DNA of 64,000 nucleotides from Vanilla planifolia (taxonomy: Eukaryota; Streptophyta; Magnoliopsida; Asparagales; Orchidaceae): positions 2,397,846-2,461,845 of the forward strand of contig JAIUJO010000071.1 in NCBI GenBank assembly GCA_023846275.1. The letters are read 5' to 3'. A model generated the notes under the pieces. The model saw nothing but the letters and a program-made list of their open reading frames with translations, ran no database searches and had not been told where the DNA came from. Positions 38,990 through 49,640 of this stretch are shown one piece after another. Each line of letters begins with the position of its first letter. Position 1 is the first letter of the stretch. A program made the translations under genes and the position numbers.

Positions 38990-39215
38990 ACATAGAAGTA
39001 GCTATTCTTTGAAAAAATGAGTGTTCCACTACCCCCAAATAACTCGATCAATGATTGAACAAAGCAGTTCCAATTCGTGCTTAAAAGCTGATCTGCCTCA
39101 TTCCTACTAAATTTCTCCACCCATGTTTTCAAGAAAGTAACAACAAAGACCATATTTTCCCTTACTAAGCTTATAAGTAGCTATGGGATTTTGTAACTCA
39201 AATCCTCTGAATATT
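38990..39215 (-). pseudogene. Endonuclease N-terminal fragment (copy D)
   Basis: Minus-strand reading contains WNIQRI, VVTFLKTW and FVQSLIELFGGSGTLIF, aligning with MEWNIREI, CSCFFGN and FNWALWGSVVLW of copy A. An 82-codon open frame (38905-39153) runs through it into the microsatellite. The C-terminal half, with the GDFN and SDH motifs, is absent. Confidence 0.65.
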
Positions 39216-39785
39216 CCACAATACTAGTGCAACCATATTTTAGTTGAAAAGCATATCCCTGAGCAAAGTACATACCTCTAAGCACTCCCTACATCCATTT
39301 AGAGACACCACACATCGTTAACAACACATGGGACTAAAGTACTTTATGTCATTCATTACACTATTTGAATTCATGAGAAGGTAAGGCCATAAGCAATGCT
39401 AGAATAATTTCCAAGTGAGCCCAATAACAACATAACCATCTACATTTCCTCCAAAGTTCTAGAATAGAACAGGACACTACTCAATGATGCATTAATCTAG
39501 TGTTCTTCTAAAATACCACCATTATTTTTTAAAAATTTTCGAAGTTTCTTAGGAGACACCCCACCCATTATTTCATTTTACTTTCATTATCATCCCCAAA
39601 TACATTCTATAGTGTATTTACCACTTTCCTGAGCTCAAGAGAGTGCAAATATAGTGGATGGTTTAAGATTACAAGAGACTTTAACTAGCTTTCCTAAAAT
39701 TTGCAACATAATCTATGAAGAATCACCAAGGCCTACAACCTACCAAGTGCATCCCAAAAACATAAAGTCTCTAACTATAGTTGAC

Positions 39786-40010
39786 TCAAAGTGTAAACAA
39801 AAATATAATAAAAAACTCTAGAACCAAAAACCTATTAAAATGGCTCCATCTATGTTCGAGTATTCTAGCAATCCATTGAAAATACAAATGACCACCAAAA
39901 ACTCTACCAACATGATCATTTTGGTGATAGTGAACTTGTCCATCATAAGCTTCATTTGCAAGGTATATTTCATCATTAATTATGAAAGAGGTATCTCTCA
40001 ATCCTAGCAT
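39786..40010 (-). pseudogene. ORF1 N-terminal fragment (copy D)
   Basis: A 74-codon open frame that aligns in frame with copy A (KDISFIIRDDVHL) and copy C (KDTSYIIKDEIH): here LRDTSFIINDEIYLANEAYD, then RVFGGHLYF. This is the segment just before the DUF4283-like core in the plant LINE ORF1. The rest of ORF1, including the zinc knuckle, is missing from this copy. Confidence 0.6.
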
Positions 40011-40516
40011 CTACATGTCTAAATTTACTGATCTTTCTTTGCAAGTACCAAAGGGACCTCCAATGGAAATGTTATTTTCACTATTCATTCTCCCACTTGA
40101 AAGGAGCCTTCTTTAAGGTCATTAGAACTAAACTATTTTCTAGATGATTTTCATTCAAAGAATTTTCCTCTATTGTCATTTTGGCATTCTCATAAACACT
40201 TGACATGCACCTACTTTCACCAAGGCATGGTCATGAATCAAGGCAGAGCAAATGTTAAGCTGGTAATGAGTCTTTTCTATTTCACTAAGTCTAATATGAC
40301 TTGGCAATCAATCATCAAATGATTCTCAATGAAGGATATCTTGTCTTTTGCATTGATGAAGAACATAAAGAAATGTGATACATGTTATGAATTATAGAAT
40401 TCTATGAACCAACCATTTTTTGAATGCAAGTCGCACCGAAGGATGCAAGCTAATGACATGTCTACATTGGTAAAATGCTACTTTTCATTCCTCGTAAAAT
40501 GCTAAATTGGTAAAAT

Positions 40517-40573
40517 GCAAGCTAATGTCATGTCTATGCAAGCTAATGTCATGTCTATGCAAGCTAATGACAT
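40517..40573. repeat. 21-bp minisatellite
   Basis: GCAAGCTAATGTCATGTCTAT occurs twice in tandem, then a third partial unit (GCAAGCTAATGACAT). A single related unit lies at 40446-40466. Because 21 is a multiple of three, all frames stay open (heptads MQANVMS or CKLMSCL); this is not evidence of a gene. Confidence 0.95.
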
Positions 40574-40849
40574 ATGGGCACACCATGGAGGGATGCCTAT
40601 GTGCAAGGTTGAAATGCCTCACATTGGCAATTGTAGAAGTTGGATGGCACAATGTGGAATTTATAACATTTTTGCTTCTTTACAAATTTTCATAGTCCAT
40701 TGACATCTAATCCTATGCCATAGTATATTAGTCTCGAAAGATGCCTAGTAGGTTTCAAAAATTTTTCCCACTTACTCATAATCATTATTAAAATGCTAAC
40801 CAAGCAGTTTTATGTGTGTAATAAAAGGTGTCATTTTTTTACCATATTT

Positions 40850-43600
40850 ATTGATTCGATTTCTTGGGCATGGATGCAAAGTCAAACTATTAGGATACTT
40901 ACCTTCATCATTCATAGAATTGTTGCAATATGCAGTTTGTAGGGGCAATATGTGGCTTGCAATGAAGCAAAAACTTGATGATACGATATACACTAAGGTT
41001 TGTCCATTCTTGGCTACCAACCTACCAACGTGTAGAAAAGTACATGCATTACACCACTGTGTGCAAGTTCAACAACCAGTCTATAAGCTCCTAGAGACAT
41101 CTTATTAGCATGCTAGAGAGGGGTTTCTAATATGTAACTTTTGTCAAATTTTTAGCATTGTTGGTTGCAAATTCTTGGATAAGGTGAAGCCAAATAGGGA
41201 GACATGCACTTTTTCTTGATAGAATTAAATAATGTGCAATTCACAGGTAGCAATTTTTTTTATGGTGTGGCCCACAACAATGCATAAGTTGGATGGAGTA
41301 ATATGCATTATGGTTTAAGCATGCTTTGCTATGGCACTAGCTTTCTACTATTGTAGTTTCATGCATAAATGAGCACTGGGAGCACTACAACACGAGCTAT
41401 GCATTGTTCACACATTTTTTAGGAAGTTTACATGTGTGGCAGCAAGTACACATGCTCACGATTGCATCGAATGCACATGGCTATTGGGTTGACAATGTGT
41501 AAAGTCTTTTTGGATTTTTAGTACTTTGGGTTAAGTGCACATGGAAAAGATGATACCTTATTGGGATACCTAACTTCTTCTTTGATAAAACTATTGCAAC
41601 ATGAAATCTACAAAGGGAAATGTTCTATGTGGTATGGCCCAAAATGAAGTAGAAGTTGGGTTGTGAATGTGCTCTGGGTTTGTTCATGTTGGGCTTCATG
41701 CCTATCTTTGTACAGTACTACAATGTTTTCAAGTGTGGTAGGAAACCACACACCTGGATTGTTGCACTTTGTGCTTGCAACTAATGTTGCCTAGAAAGTT
41801 TAACTTTTTTTGGGGAATTTAGAGATGCAAGTTATTTGCACATGGACAAGGTGATGCTCTATTAAGAGACATACCATCCTCATTGATGAAATTGTCAAAA
41901 TGTGTAATCCACATGAGGCATTATGCAGTGTTGTGTAACTCATGATGAAGCAAAAGATGGATGAAGCAATATGAGCAAGGGTTCATGCATGTTGTGCCTT
42001 CCATAGCCACACGTGGTTATATAATTTTCATAAATGTAGAAGCCAATCTGTGCAAGGTCTGTGACATCTTGTGCATGACTTGTGGGTCCTACAAATTAAC
42101 TTTTTTAGAATTTTTGGCACTACAATTTGCTAGTGTATGGATATGGTGATGCTTTATTTGAAGACATGCTTTCTTCCTTTACTGAATGCTCATAATATGC
42201 AATCTAGAATGGGCAATGTGTGTTGCAATGCAACCCATAGTGAAGTGGAATTTGAATTACGCAATACACACTAGAGTTTTTTCATGCTTCGGTGTGGCCC
42301 AAGTTATATGCTGATGTAGTTGCACGCTTGGTAAAACATTAGGTATGTTGGAGCATTATGTTAGTGCACAACATCTAGCTAATGCACAACATCTAGTTCG
42401 TGCACACCCCACTACATCCTTTCTAAGCGACTTATTTGGCTTACAAAGGGCAACTATTTTTTGGGATTTTTAATACTATAGGTAGTTGGTGCATGGATAA
42501 GATGATTTAATATTACGCAAATTCCCTTCCACCATGAGACTACAAAAATAAGCAATCTATAATAGGAAAAATGTGGCACAACGTGGCTTGTGACAGAAAA
42601 TGTTGAATGGTGCAATATGCACTAGTGTTTCTACATACTAGACTGTGCCCTTAGCCATGCACTATCGAGAACTTTAGTTAATGAAGAAATATGCATGCAC
42701 CTGGTAGATAGTTCGTGCAGCTCTAGCTGCAGCATATCCATGTGTTGGTGGGGCCTGTAAAGTGTAATTGTCTTTTTTTTAGTTTCTTAGCTCTGTGATT
42801 TTCTTTTTCTTGCATAATGAAATGCCTGTTAAAGAAACTTGCCCTCTTTATTGACATAATTATTGCAATATGCAATCCATAAGGGGTAGTGCATGGTGTG
42901 GTGCATTCCATAGTGTAGTAGTTGGATGATGTAGTACATGCTAAGATATTTGCAAGTAGGGTTCTAGCACAAACTTCATGTTACAATGGTTGTGCATAAG
43001 ACAGATCATTGGGCATGTTGTATTGGTAGCAATGCACTATTTGCATGGGTGATAATCGTTATGTGTGCTCCCTATTGTATCAAATCCATTCAACTATTGG
43101 GACCTAAAAAATGTTTCTTCTTTTGTGATTTTTAGAGCTTTGGACTATTGGCACAATGCTAAGGTGTTTCCCTATTGGGCAATTTTCCTTCCTCCTTGGA
43201 CACATTTTTGCAACATGTAATCCACAAAGGGAAATGTGATGCATAGTGTTGCCCACGTTAAAGAGGAAGTTTGATGATGTAATATGCAATATGGTTTGTG
43301 CATCTCGGGCTTGGTCATGAGCCGCATGTGGCTTATGTCATCCTGTGCTCATTACTAGAGGGCCATGCAAATGGTACCTTTTTTTGATTTTTAGCACTGT
43401 GGGTTACTAGTGCATTGATAAAGAGATACACAATTAAGAGACATGCTTTCCTTAATGATATAATTTTTGCAATATGCAATAGAGTAGTTTGAGACACAGT
43501 ATAGCTTGTGACAAAAGTGGACGTTTGATGATGCATTTATTAGGTAAATGGTTTATGTGAACTTTCTTCTGGCTCCCTGGTGATTCATGATGACTTGTGG
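40850..43600. repeat. ~0.3 kb tandem monomers in block 1
   Basis: A phrase close to TTTTTAGCACTGTGGGTTAT then TGGTGCATGGATAAGGTGATG recurs near 41150, 41518, 41818, 42110, 42466, 42780, 43128 and 43387 (spacing about 260-370 bases). Each is followed by TTGGGAGACAT, TTGCAATATGCAATCCACAA, then GATGATGCAATATGCACTAG-like strings. Eight or nine diverged units. The many 60-70-codon open frames here are repeat-derived. Confidence 0.8.
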
Positions 43601-44189
43601 GATTGCATGGCCTCCATGCTGATGATGGCATCATTTGAATTTCAATCATATCAACTTTTAATGGTAGGATAGGAGCCCATCATGATGGTGTTGGGTGACC
43701 AAGTGTTAAGGTGGTTTAATTGTGAAGAGGGAGCCTAAGAGACATCTACTAAATCTAAGGAAGACAACAAGCATGCAAATTATCAAATCTTAATAGATAA
43801 AGGTAGAGTCAATGAATAATAACGTCGATCTCCATGAGTCTAGTAATTAGAATTAGTACAATCTAAATCCTTAAACAAGGATCCATTAGAGGGCAAGTCT
43901 AATGCCAGTAATAGCTATAATGCAAACTCCAATAGTGTATTTTTAAGTTATTTTAGTTTAAAATGTCATAATTGGACTTCAGTTTTGGTCAGTCGGATCA
44001 CCTTTTATGTTCACCACCCACTATTCATCCTTTTGTCGACAATGCCACTTGCCATAGCTTGCAAATTTCTACACTCAACATGATTACTTCGAAGAAATTA
44101 AAATGCCTAAAGCAAGCTCATGCTCTAGATGCATTAGCATTGGATAAAATTATAAGATTTTGATTATATTGTGTTGGTCTTTATGCCCA

Positions 44190-44465
44190 ATCGCACTTGA
44201 ATTGTAACTACCTATAAAGACTAATGCACAATCTTAGGCTTAACTTACTCACTCCATAATAGTACAATGCCCCCAAATAGCCCTGTTGAAGACTACACAA
44301 ATAGTTCCTATTCCTACCCAAAATTTGATCTACCTCACACTAATTAAAGGTCTCCACAAAAGTTTTCAATAAGGTAACTACAAATACCATATTCTCTCTT
44401 CCTAAACACTATAAGTAGTCGTAGTCTTTTGTTGTTTTAATCCTTTGTATGTTCCATAACACAAA
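44190..44465 (-). pseudogene. Endonuclease N-terminal fragment (copy B1)
   Basis: Minus-strand reading YGMEHTKD, VFRKREYGICSYLIENF and LGALYYYGVSKLSLRL aligns with copy A (WNIREI, CSCFFGN, WGSVVLWRDWAKLEI). It ends at the junction with repeat block 1, before the DFN and SDH motifs. Confidence 0.65.
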
Positions 44466-45999
44466 AGAAATCATAATTTATTAACAAAATACATTACCCA
44501 TAGCATAAAGTATGTCTTACTACAATCTTATCTATGCCAAACCAACATTTTTTTATTAGCACAATAATTGCACTACATCATGTACAACTCAACCAATTCA
44601 TGAAATCAGCTGCACTATTTAGAAAAATCAAACCGTCCCAAACAATATTCCAAAATTTCACATTTACTAAAACAATAACCCATTTGAAAATTTGTACTCC
44701 ATCTATCAAACAAAAATAGCTAGTGGCACATCTCTCCAACATTGATTAGGTTGTGCATGAAAACCGATTTGCTGTAGTAGCCACCAACAACCACAGTCCA
44801 AAAACACTACTTTTGTACTTGCTTTACATTTAAATAACCCCTAAAATTCTTGTTGAACTAACCAATCTTCCTTTCTTCTTTAATGAATTTGTAGTATTTG
44901 AACTGGTTATGTGTAGCCATAATTCATATATATTCATAGCTATCATTATTCTTGTATCATATTGCCAAGCATTCCAAATCCAACACAAAACTAGAAGTTG
45001 AATTCCAATGTTCTACAATGTTGAAGCAATTAAGAAAACAATTTCCTTTCTACCATGCACAGCTGTGAGTCCAAATGCAACAACCGAGCATTGACATCAT
45101 AACCATCTAGTTATCATTTCCAAACTTATTTTGTATATAGAAAATAAATCATGCTCACATCTCCTCAAATTTTGACCATTTATAGACTTATTGTCTCCCC
45201 ACACCTATGTAAAGTTTATTATCTAGCCTCCCATATCATAATCCTAAGTTGTTGATCCACACAAATTTGACTTGATGATCTTAATAGCTAAAGTTAAGCA
45301 ATAAGAAGCATACATAACTTGATCTATACACCTTACAACAACTACACACATAAAGTGACATCTTCCTAGTAGCAAGTTTAGCATTTTTTGACCAATACCC
45401 CCACAACCAATCTTCATCCATACTACCTATAAACATTTTAGTTAAATTCATAAAGGTCCTTCATAGGAAGGTGCTTCCTTAAGCATATATATTGTAGCTT
45501 CCAATTCACTCTAGTTGTAACATCTTTTCATGCATAATACATTCCCTAATAACAAGTAATATGAGACTCCTATTGCATGTTAGAATTTCTACTTAAAAAT
45601 ATATTATATATAATTTCTCATCTTTACCTCTAGAAAATACAACCTCAAAAGCTACTCTTGCTCCCTAGTGCTTGTTTAAAAGGAGTCGTAGCTATTATCG
45701 AAGTAGAAATTTACAAAGAAAATTTTAACCATAACCATTGCCCAAACAATCATGCATCGCACCTCACCACAACTTTGGCCATGCTAGAGCCTAGCTAGAT
45801 CCACAACTTGCAAAATACGACCAAAGCAAGTTCTCAAATGCATTTAGAGTTTATGACATATAAACTCACTATAGCCATCACCAATGCTGCATAACAAAAA
45901 ACCTCATTGTCTTTTCCAACTCCTACTACAATACCCTTAATCCACATCAAGCTAGAACCATGAACATTTCCAAATTTTCTTTTCAATTGTTCTTAGAAA

Positions 46000-46860
46000 T
46001 AGTAATACTATTGGTCATCTTCTAAATTTCTTGGAGAGGTGAAGTCACTAAACACTGCTATGCTCGATCGAATGTGCGTCTGTCATATTACCTATTTTTG
46101 TTTTAGATTTTCCAAGTTACCTAAGGGTTCCCTCTCTTATAATAGAAATCATTCTATCATGTTTTCCCTTCTCTTAGGCTCTTGGCATGACCACTACATA
46201 AGATGAACTTGAAATAACTGAGAATTCCTTTTACTTCTCCAAACTTTGCAATTAAGAATGTGTATAACCTATAGGGCCTTTCTCTACTTCCTTATTGCTT
46301 GGTCGACTACAATTTGCTTTGGTAATAGGATGGACTTCTCCTTTACAATTTTACCATGATACCCATTTTTCCTTAAGCGTTCCTCCACTGCACCCCTTGT
46401 CAATTATGGGACCTTTCCTGTTACATTGCTTGTATCATATTCTCATATTTATATTGCAATCCCACCTCGTGTCTACCCATATCATTTCCTACTAAAGTCC
46501 ATCCCTACTGTGATGTAACCATCAGCCTCCTTTTTCTTTTTTGGATAACAATCGAGGGAACTAAACCTTGTTTCTTCTCATCATGATCCTCTAGACCTAT
46601 CTACATCAAAGTAGCTTTCCCATTCTTAAGCTATTCTAGTTCTATATTTGATGGACTAGAGCTCTCCCTTAATACAACAATAAGAACTAATGCAGTTGGT
46701 ATACATGATCCAGAAGAATGACCCACCTTACACATGTGAAGCATTTTGTGGGTAATCCCCCATACTCAAATCACCATATGTGTACCCACAGAGATTACCT
46801 CCAGCATAATTTGGGTAAGGAGTCTCTTGTGAAGTAATACAATTATCAACATGTACAATT
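46000..46860 (-). pseudogene. LINE ORF1 remnant with broken zinc knuckle (copy B1)
   Basis: Minus-strand reading FEYGGLPTKCFTCVRWVILL near 46770-46708 matches FEYVGLTTICFTYGK of copy A. The first two cysteines are kept, but a one-base loss after the second shifts the frame, so the His and last Cys are not read. Upstream DUF4283-like similarity is weak. Confidence 0.6.
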
Positions 46861-47299
46861 GAAACCTATTCACTATCTAGTCAAATTATTTTTTTATGGC
46901 ACTGTGTGAAATGTGCACACTTCCTCATCTTCAAAAAAATTTCCATTGCAACCAAACTCTTTTGATTGTGACATTTTTGTGAAATGAACCACATTATTCC
47001 CTACATAGTGCTAAAAGTTACCATCAACCACTATTGTTCTAATAGTGAGGACAATTCTTGCATCTAGGATGATTACACTAGGACTGTTTAGCAACTAGTT
47101 TTCGCTAATTGATTATAAAACATTAGTATCCACTACAAAAAAATTGATTTTTGATTTGTTCACTGACTTCCAAGGTTTAGCTCTTGACATTATTCACCAT
47201 TGTCTTTCAATACAACATTGGATCCTCACTTAATTTGAAGGACAATGCATCCATTTCATTCAATATATCCTAAGAAGAATGTAGAATCTAAAATACCAA

Positions 47300-49000
47300 A
47301 TAAAGTACTTGAATTGTTTCGTGATTTGATAGCCCAAGCTTCTTAACTATCTCGGCCACAAATGTTGAATGCTCCACATCCATGTTAAGATAGGTTGGCT
47401 AAGTAAAATATTAAGGATGGGCCAATTATACAACAAAAAAGAAATTGAAGTACTCATAATAGTCTTGCTAAGCAATAACCCTCCTATAGAGTATGCAAAC
47501 ATCACTGGCTACCGAGTTAACGAGTTATGAACTTTGAGTCCCATATAGTTCTTAAGTAGAGCTATATATCTCAATATGCTAGTTTGTTATGCTATTGTCA
47601 TTTAAACTATCCATGAGTAACGGCACAATAATTCGTACAACTTCATAATAATGTCACTTGGAATTACTGTGTAAACTAAGTAATAAGTAGGAATAGCAAC
47701 CAACATCGAGTTAATCATAGCAATATGGGCAACAATTGATAATGAGCTGATCATCCATCTACGCACAATTTTCAGCATAATTAATAACGAAAAGGAAGTC
47801 CTTTAGAAGTTTTGTTGTTGCAATTGGTATGCTTAAATGTTTTAATTGAGCTACTTAAGACATATTTAGTTTTCTTATAATCATCTTCTTACTCTTACAC
47901 ATCATCCTCTTTTTAAATGGTACTTTATATTTGTTTAGATTAATAACCTGGCTTGAGTGAGCCTATATTGCTCCATAATATCCAAAATATTCTTCATTTT
48001 AGTGGAAGTTGCATTTGCATAAATCATTGCATCATTAGCATATAGAAGGTGAGTATTCATAGGGAATGAAAGAACAATCCTGAGCCCAATTAAGGAAACA
48101 TGATAAAGTTAGCACTAAATATGCCATGAGAGATACTTAGACAATAATAAAGAGGTATGGTGATATAAGACATCCATACCTAAGATCCCTAGTTGCTTCG
48201 ATACATGGTACATGGATAACATTCATTATAATCCCTAATCTCAATACAGTGAGGCACATCTTAATCCAATCACACTAAATAGTAGGGAACCACAAATGCT
48301 TTAACATATCCAACATAAAATTCTAATTTATGTTATCATAAGCTTGGTCCATATCTCATGTTAGCACTCTCAGATATTCTTTGAAAGTAGATAGATATAA
48401 ATGGTTAGCTATTTCCTAGGTTAAAAAAATATTATCAGATGTAGCATGGCTTAACACAAAAGTAGCTTGCTCTCCAGCAATGATCTCTAGAAGCACCACC
48501 TTCAGTTTTGCCACTAGATTTGTCACTATTTTGTAAATTGCATTACAGAGGGTAATAACTTGAATTGCATGGGTTTGGATGATCTTGAACTTTATGTTTG
48601 AGTATTATTAGTGTGTATTTCTAACTTTTTGGCCTAAAGCTATCTTCAAAGAATTATATCAATATGTAACAATGTCCACCAGTGTGATCTTCTAATAACA
48701 ATGTAAAAAAATAGTTGAGAAGGCTTCCATACAATGGGTTTTATTTATTTTGATAGACATAACAGTAGATCATACATCATCATCACTGATTGGAGCTAGA
48801 AGCATAGTTTCTTTTTCAATATTATCTGTTCGCAACGATAGCAAGAGTAGAGAAGGCCTATATGACACATGGCTATAGCACTTCTTGTTGATTAACTACT
48901 TAAGAATGTCTTTAATCTCTATTATGGAGGCCACTAATTCCTTAATATTATTTTTATGTAGTTGGATAAAGTTGCTCCTAGGAGTAAAGGTAGTCACAAC
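47300..49000 (-). pseudogene. LINE reverse transcriptase (copy B2)
   Basis: Minus-strand reading: DMDQAYDNIN-like followed by NFMLDMLKHL near 48362-48295, then HLLYANDAMIYANAT, where the active site is YAND (48042-48031): the first catalytic Asp has become Asn. Farther on, the MLISM.YY.-type region resembles copy A. Several stops interrupt it. Confidence 0.75.
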
Positions 49001-49387
49001 CTAGATGAAATGCATGTTCTACTTACAAAGGTTGGCCTAGTTACAGTTGGCACATTACTACCACCATGCTTCTATGAAGGCCACGATAGTATGATAGCAA
49101 GAAAAACACTGCGCCAAATGATCGTGTTGTAGATCAGTTAAGCTGCTAAGAAATTCTTTAACTTGAGGTTCTTAGATTACTCTTCCAACTGGTGGGACTT
49201 TTTAAGAATCTTACCCTATTATATTGTACTCCATTTCTTTATTACTAAAAAAACTCTGCTAAATCTAATGGATAAATTGTTCATTATGTTTGTTCTAATA
49301 GTCCTTTTCCAACCTTGATTATCTACATTAATTGATTTGGAAAAGCATAATTAGATGTTTTAAAAAGGGTCCTTGAATTGTTTTTTC

Positions 49388-49615
49388 CTAATAGTGATTT
49401 TCTAAATTGTATGTGTAACAGGTAGTGGTCCAAGCCAAAGCTCTATGATTAATATTCATAAAAGCTCTATCTAATCTTTCATGGATATAAGCATTCCTCT
49501 CTTTTTTATAATACAAACAAAACAAAAATCCAATAAAACATAGGTTTGTCAGACAAAAATCATGAATATAGTTGGAAAATTCATAATGAACCAAAAGTAG
49601 TGTTATGGTGTACAA
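49388..49615 (-). pseudogene. Endonuclease C-terminal fragment (copy B2)
   Basis: A 75-codon open frame reading KERNAYIHERLDRAFMNI, the best-preserved stretch of endonuclease in the window (family RRGNAxIxERLDRAL). The next part is frameshifted; the neighbouring frame reads LDHYLLHIQF at the place of the catalytic SDHxPLL, with Asp and His kept. Confidence 0.8.
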
Positions 49616-49640
49616 CTATATTCTAATTTAGAGCACATAA

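Larger units (their letters stand above)
35895..40430 (-). mobile_element. LINE copy D, internally deleted, minus strand
   Basis: Lies directly 5' of copy A in the same orientation. The 3' region (about 35.9-36.45 kb) contains AAATCTTTGGGTTCCTT, as do copies C, E and F. Then come RNase H (36.45-36.63 kb), zf-RVT, RT (37.0-38.9 kb), a TA/TG microsatellite, an endonuclease N-terminal piece (39.0-39.22 kb) and an ORF1 N-terminal piece (39.79-40.01 kb). Compared with A, about 1 kb is missing at the microsatellite (RT N-terminus, linker and endonuclease C-terminus), and most of the spacer with the zinc-knuckle part is missing near 39.25-39.78 kb. The 5' end abuts repeat block 1. Confidence 0.75.
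40430..44185. repeat. Repeat block 1 (3.75 kb), copy of block 2
   Basis: Three parts, all matched in block 2 (51.23-55.05 kb) in the same order and strand: a head (40.43-40.85 kb, with ATGCAAGGTTG and TTGGATGG.ACAATGTGG), a central tandem array (40.85-43.6 kb), and a tail (43.6-44.18 kb, with CATCATTTGAATTT, GCATGCAAATTA and AAGAAATTAAAATGCCTAA). The tail also recurs inverted at 28.11-28.45 kb next to LINE copy F. It is less AT-rich and more TG/CA-rich than the LINEs. No protein was recognised. The right end meets LINE B1 near 44.19 kb, inside its endonuclease. Confidence 0.75.
44186..47212 (-). mobile_element. LINE copy B1: 5' part only, minus strand
   Basis: From 47.21 kb down on the minus strand: 5' region, ORF1 with a frameshifted zinc knuckle (46.77-46.71 kb), the spacer (about 46.0-44.47 kb) and the endonuclease N-terminus (44.46-44.19 kb). 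The copy then stops and repeat block 1 begins, so the rest of ORF2 is gone. Its 5' edge meets B2 near 47.21 kb, where the sequence jumps to the RT 3' part. Confidence 0.75.
47215..49640 (-). mobile_element. LINE copy B2: endonuclease end and RT, minus strand
   Basis: Holds the endonuclease C-terminus (49.61-49.39 kb), linker, and RT (about 49.0-47.3 kb). It ends near 47.215 kb at a point equal to about 56.36 kb of copy C, before zf-RVT and RNase H. B1 and B2 together carry complementary parts of one element in the wrong order, with the ORF1 5' end joined to the RT 3' part. Confidence 0.75.

Noticed and set aside
40507..43649. Cluster of 60-98-codon frames in block 1 and similar ones in block 2
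   Set aside because: They fall in the ~0.3 kb monomers or the 21-bp minisatellite, differ between monomers and between blocks, and show no known domain.
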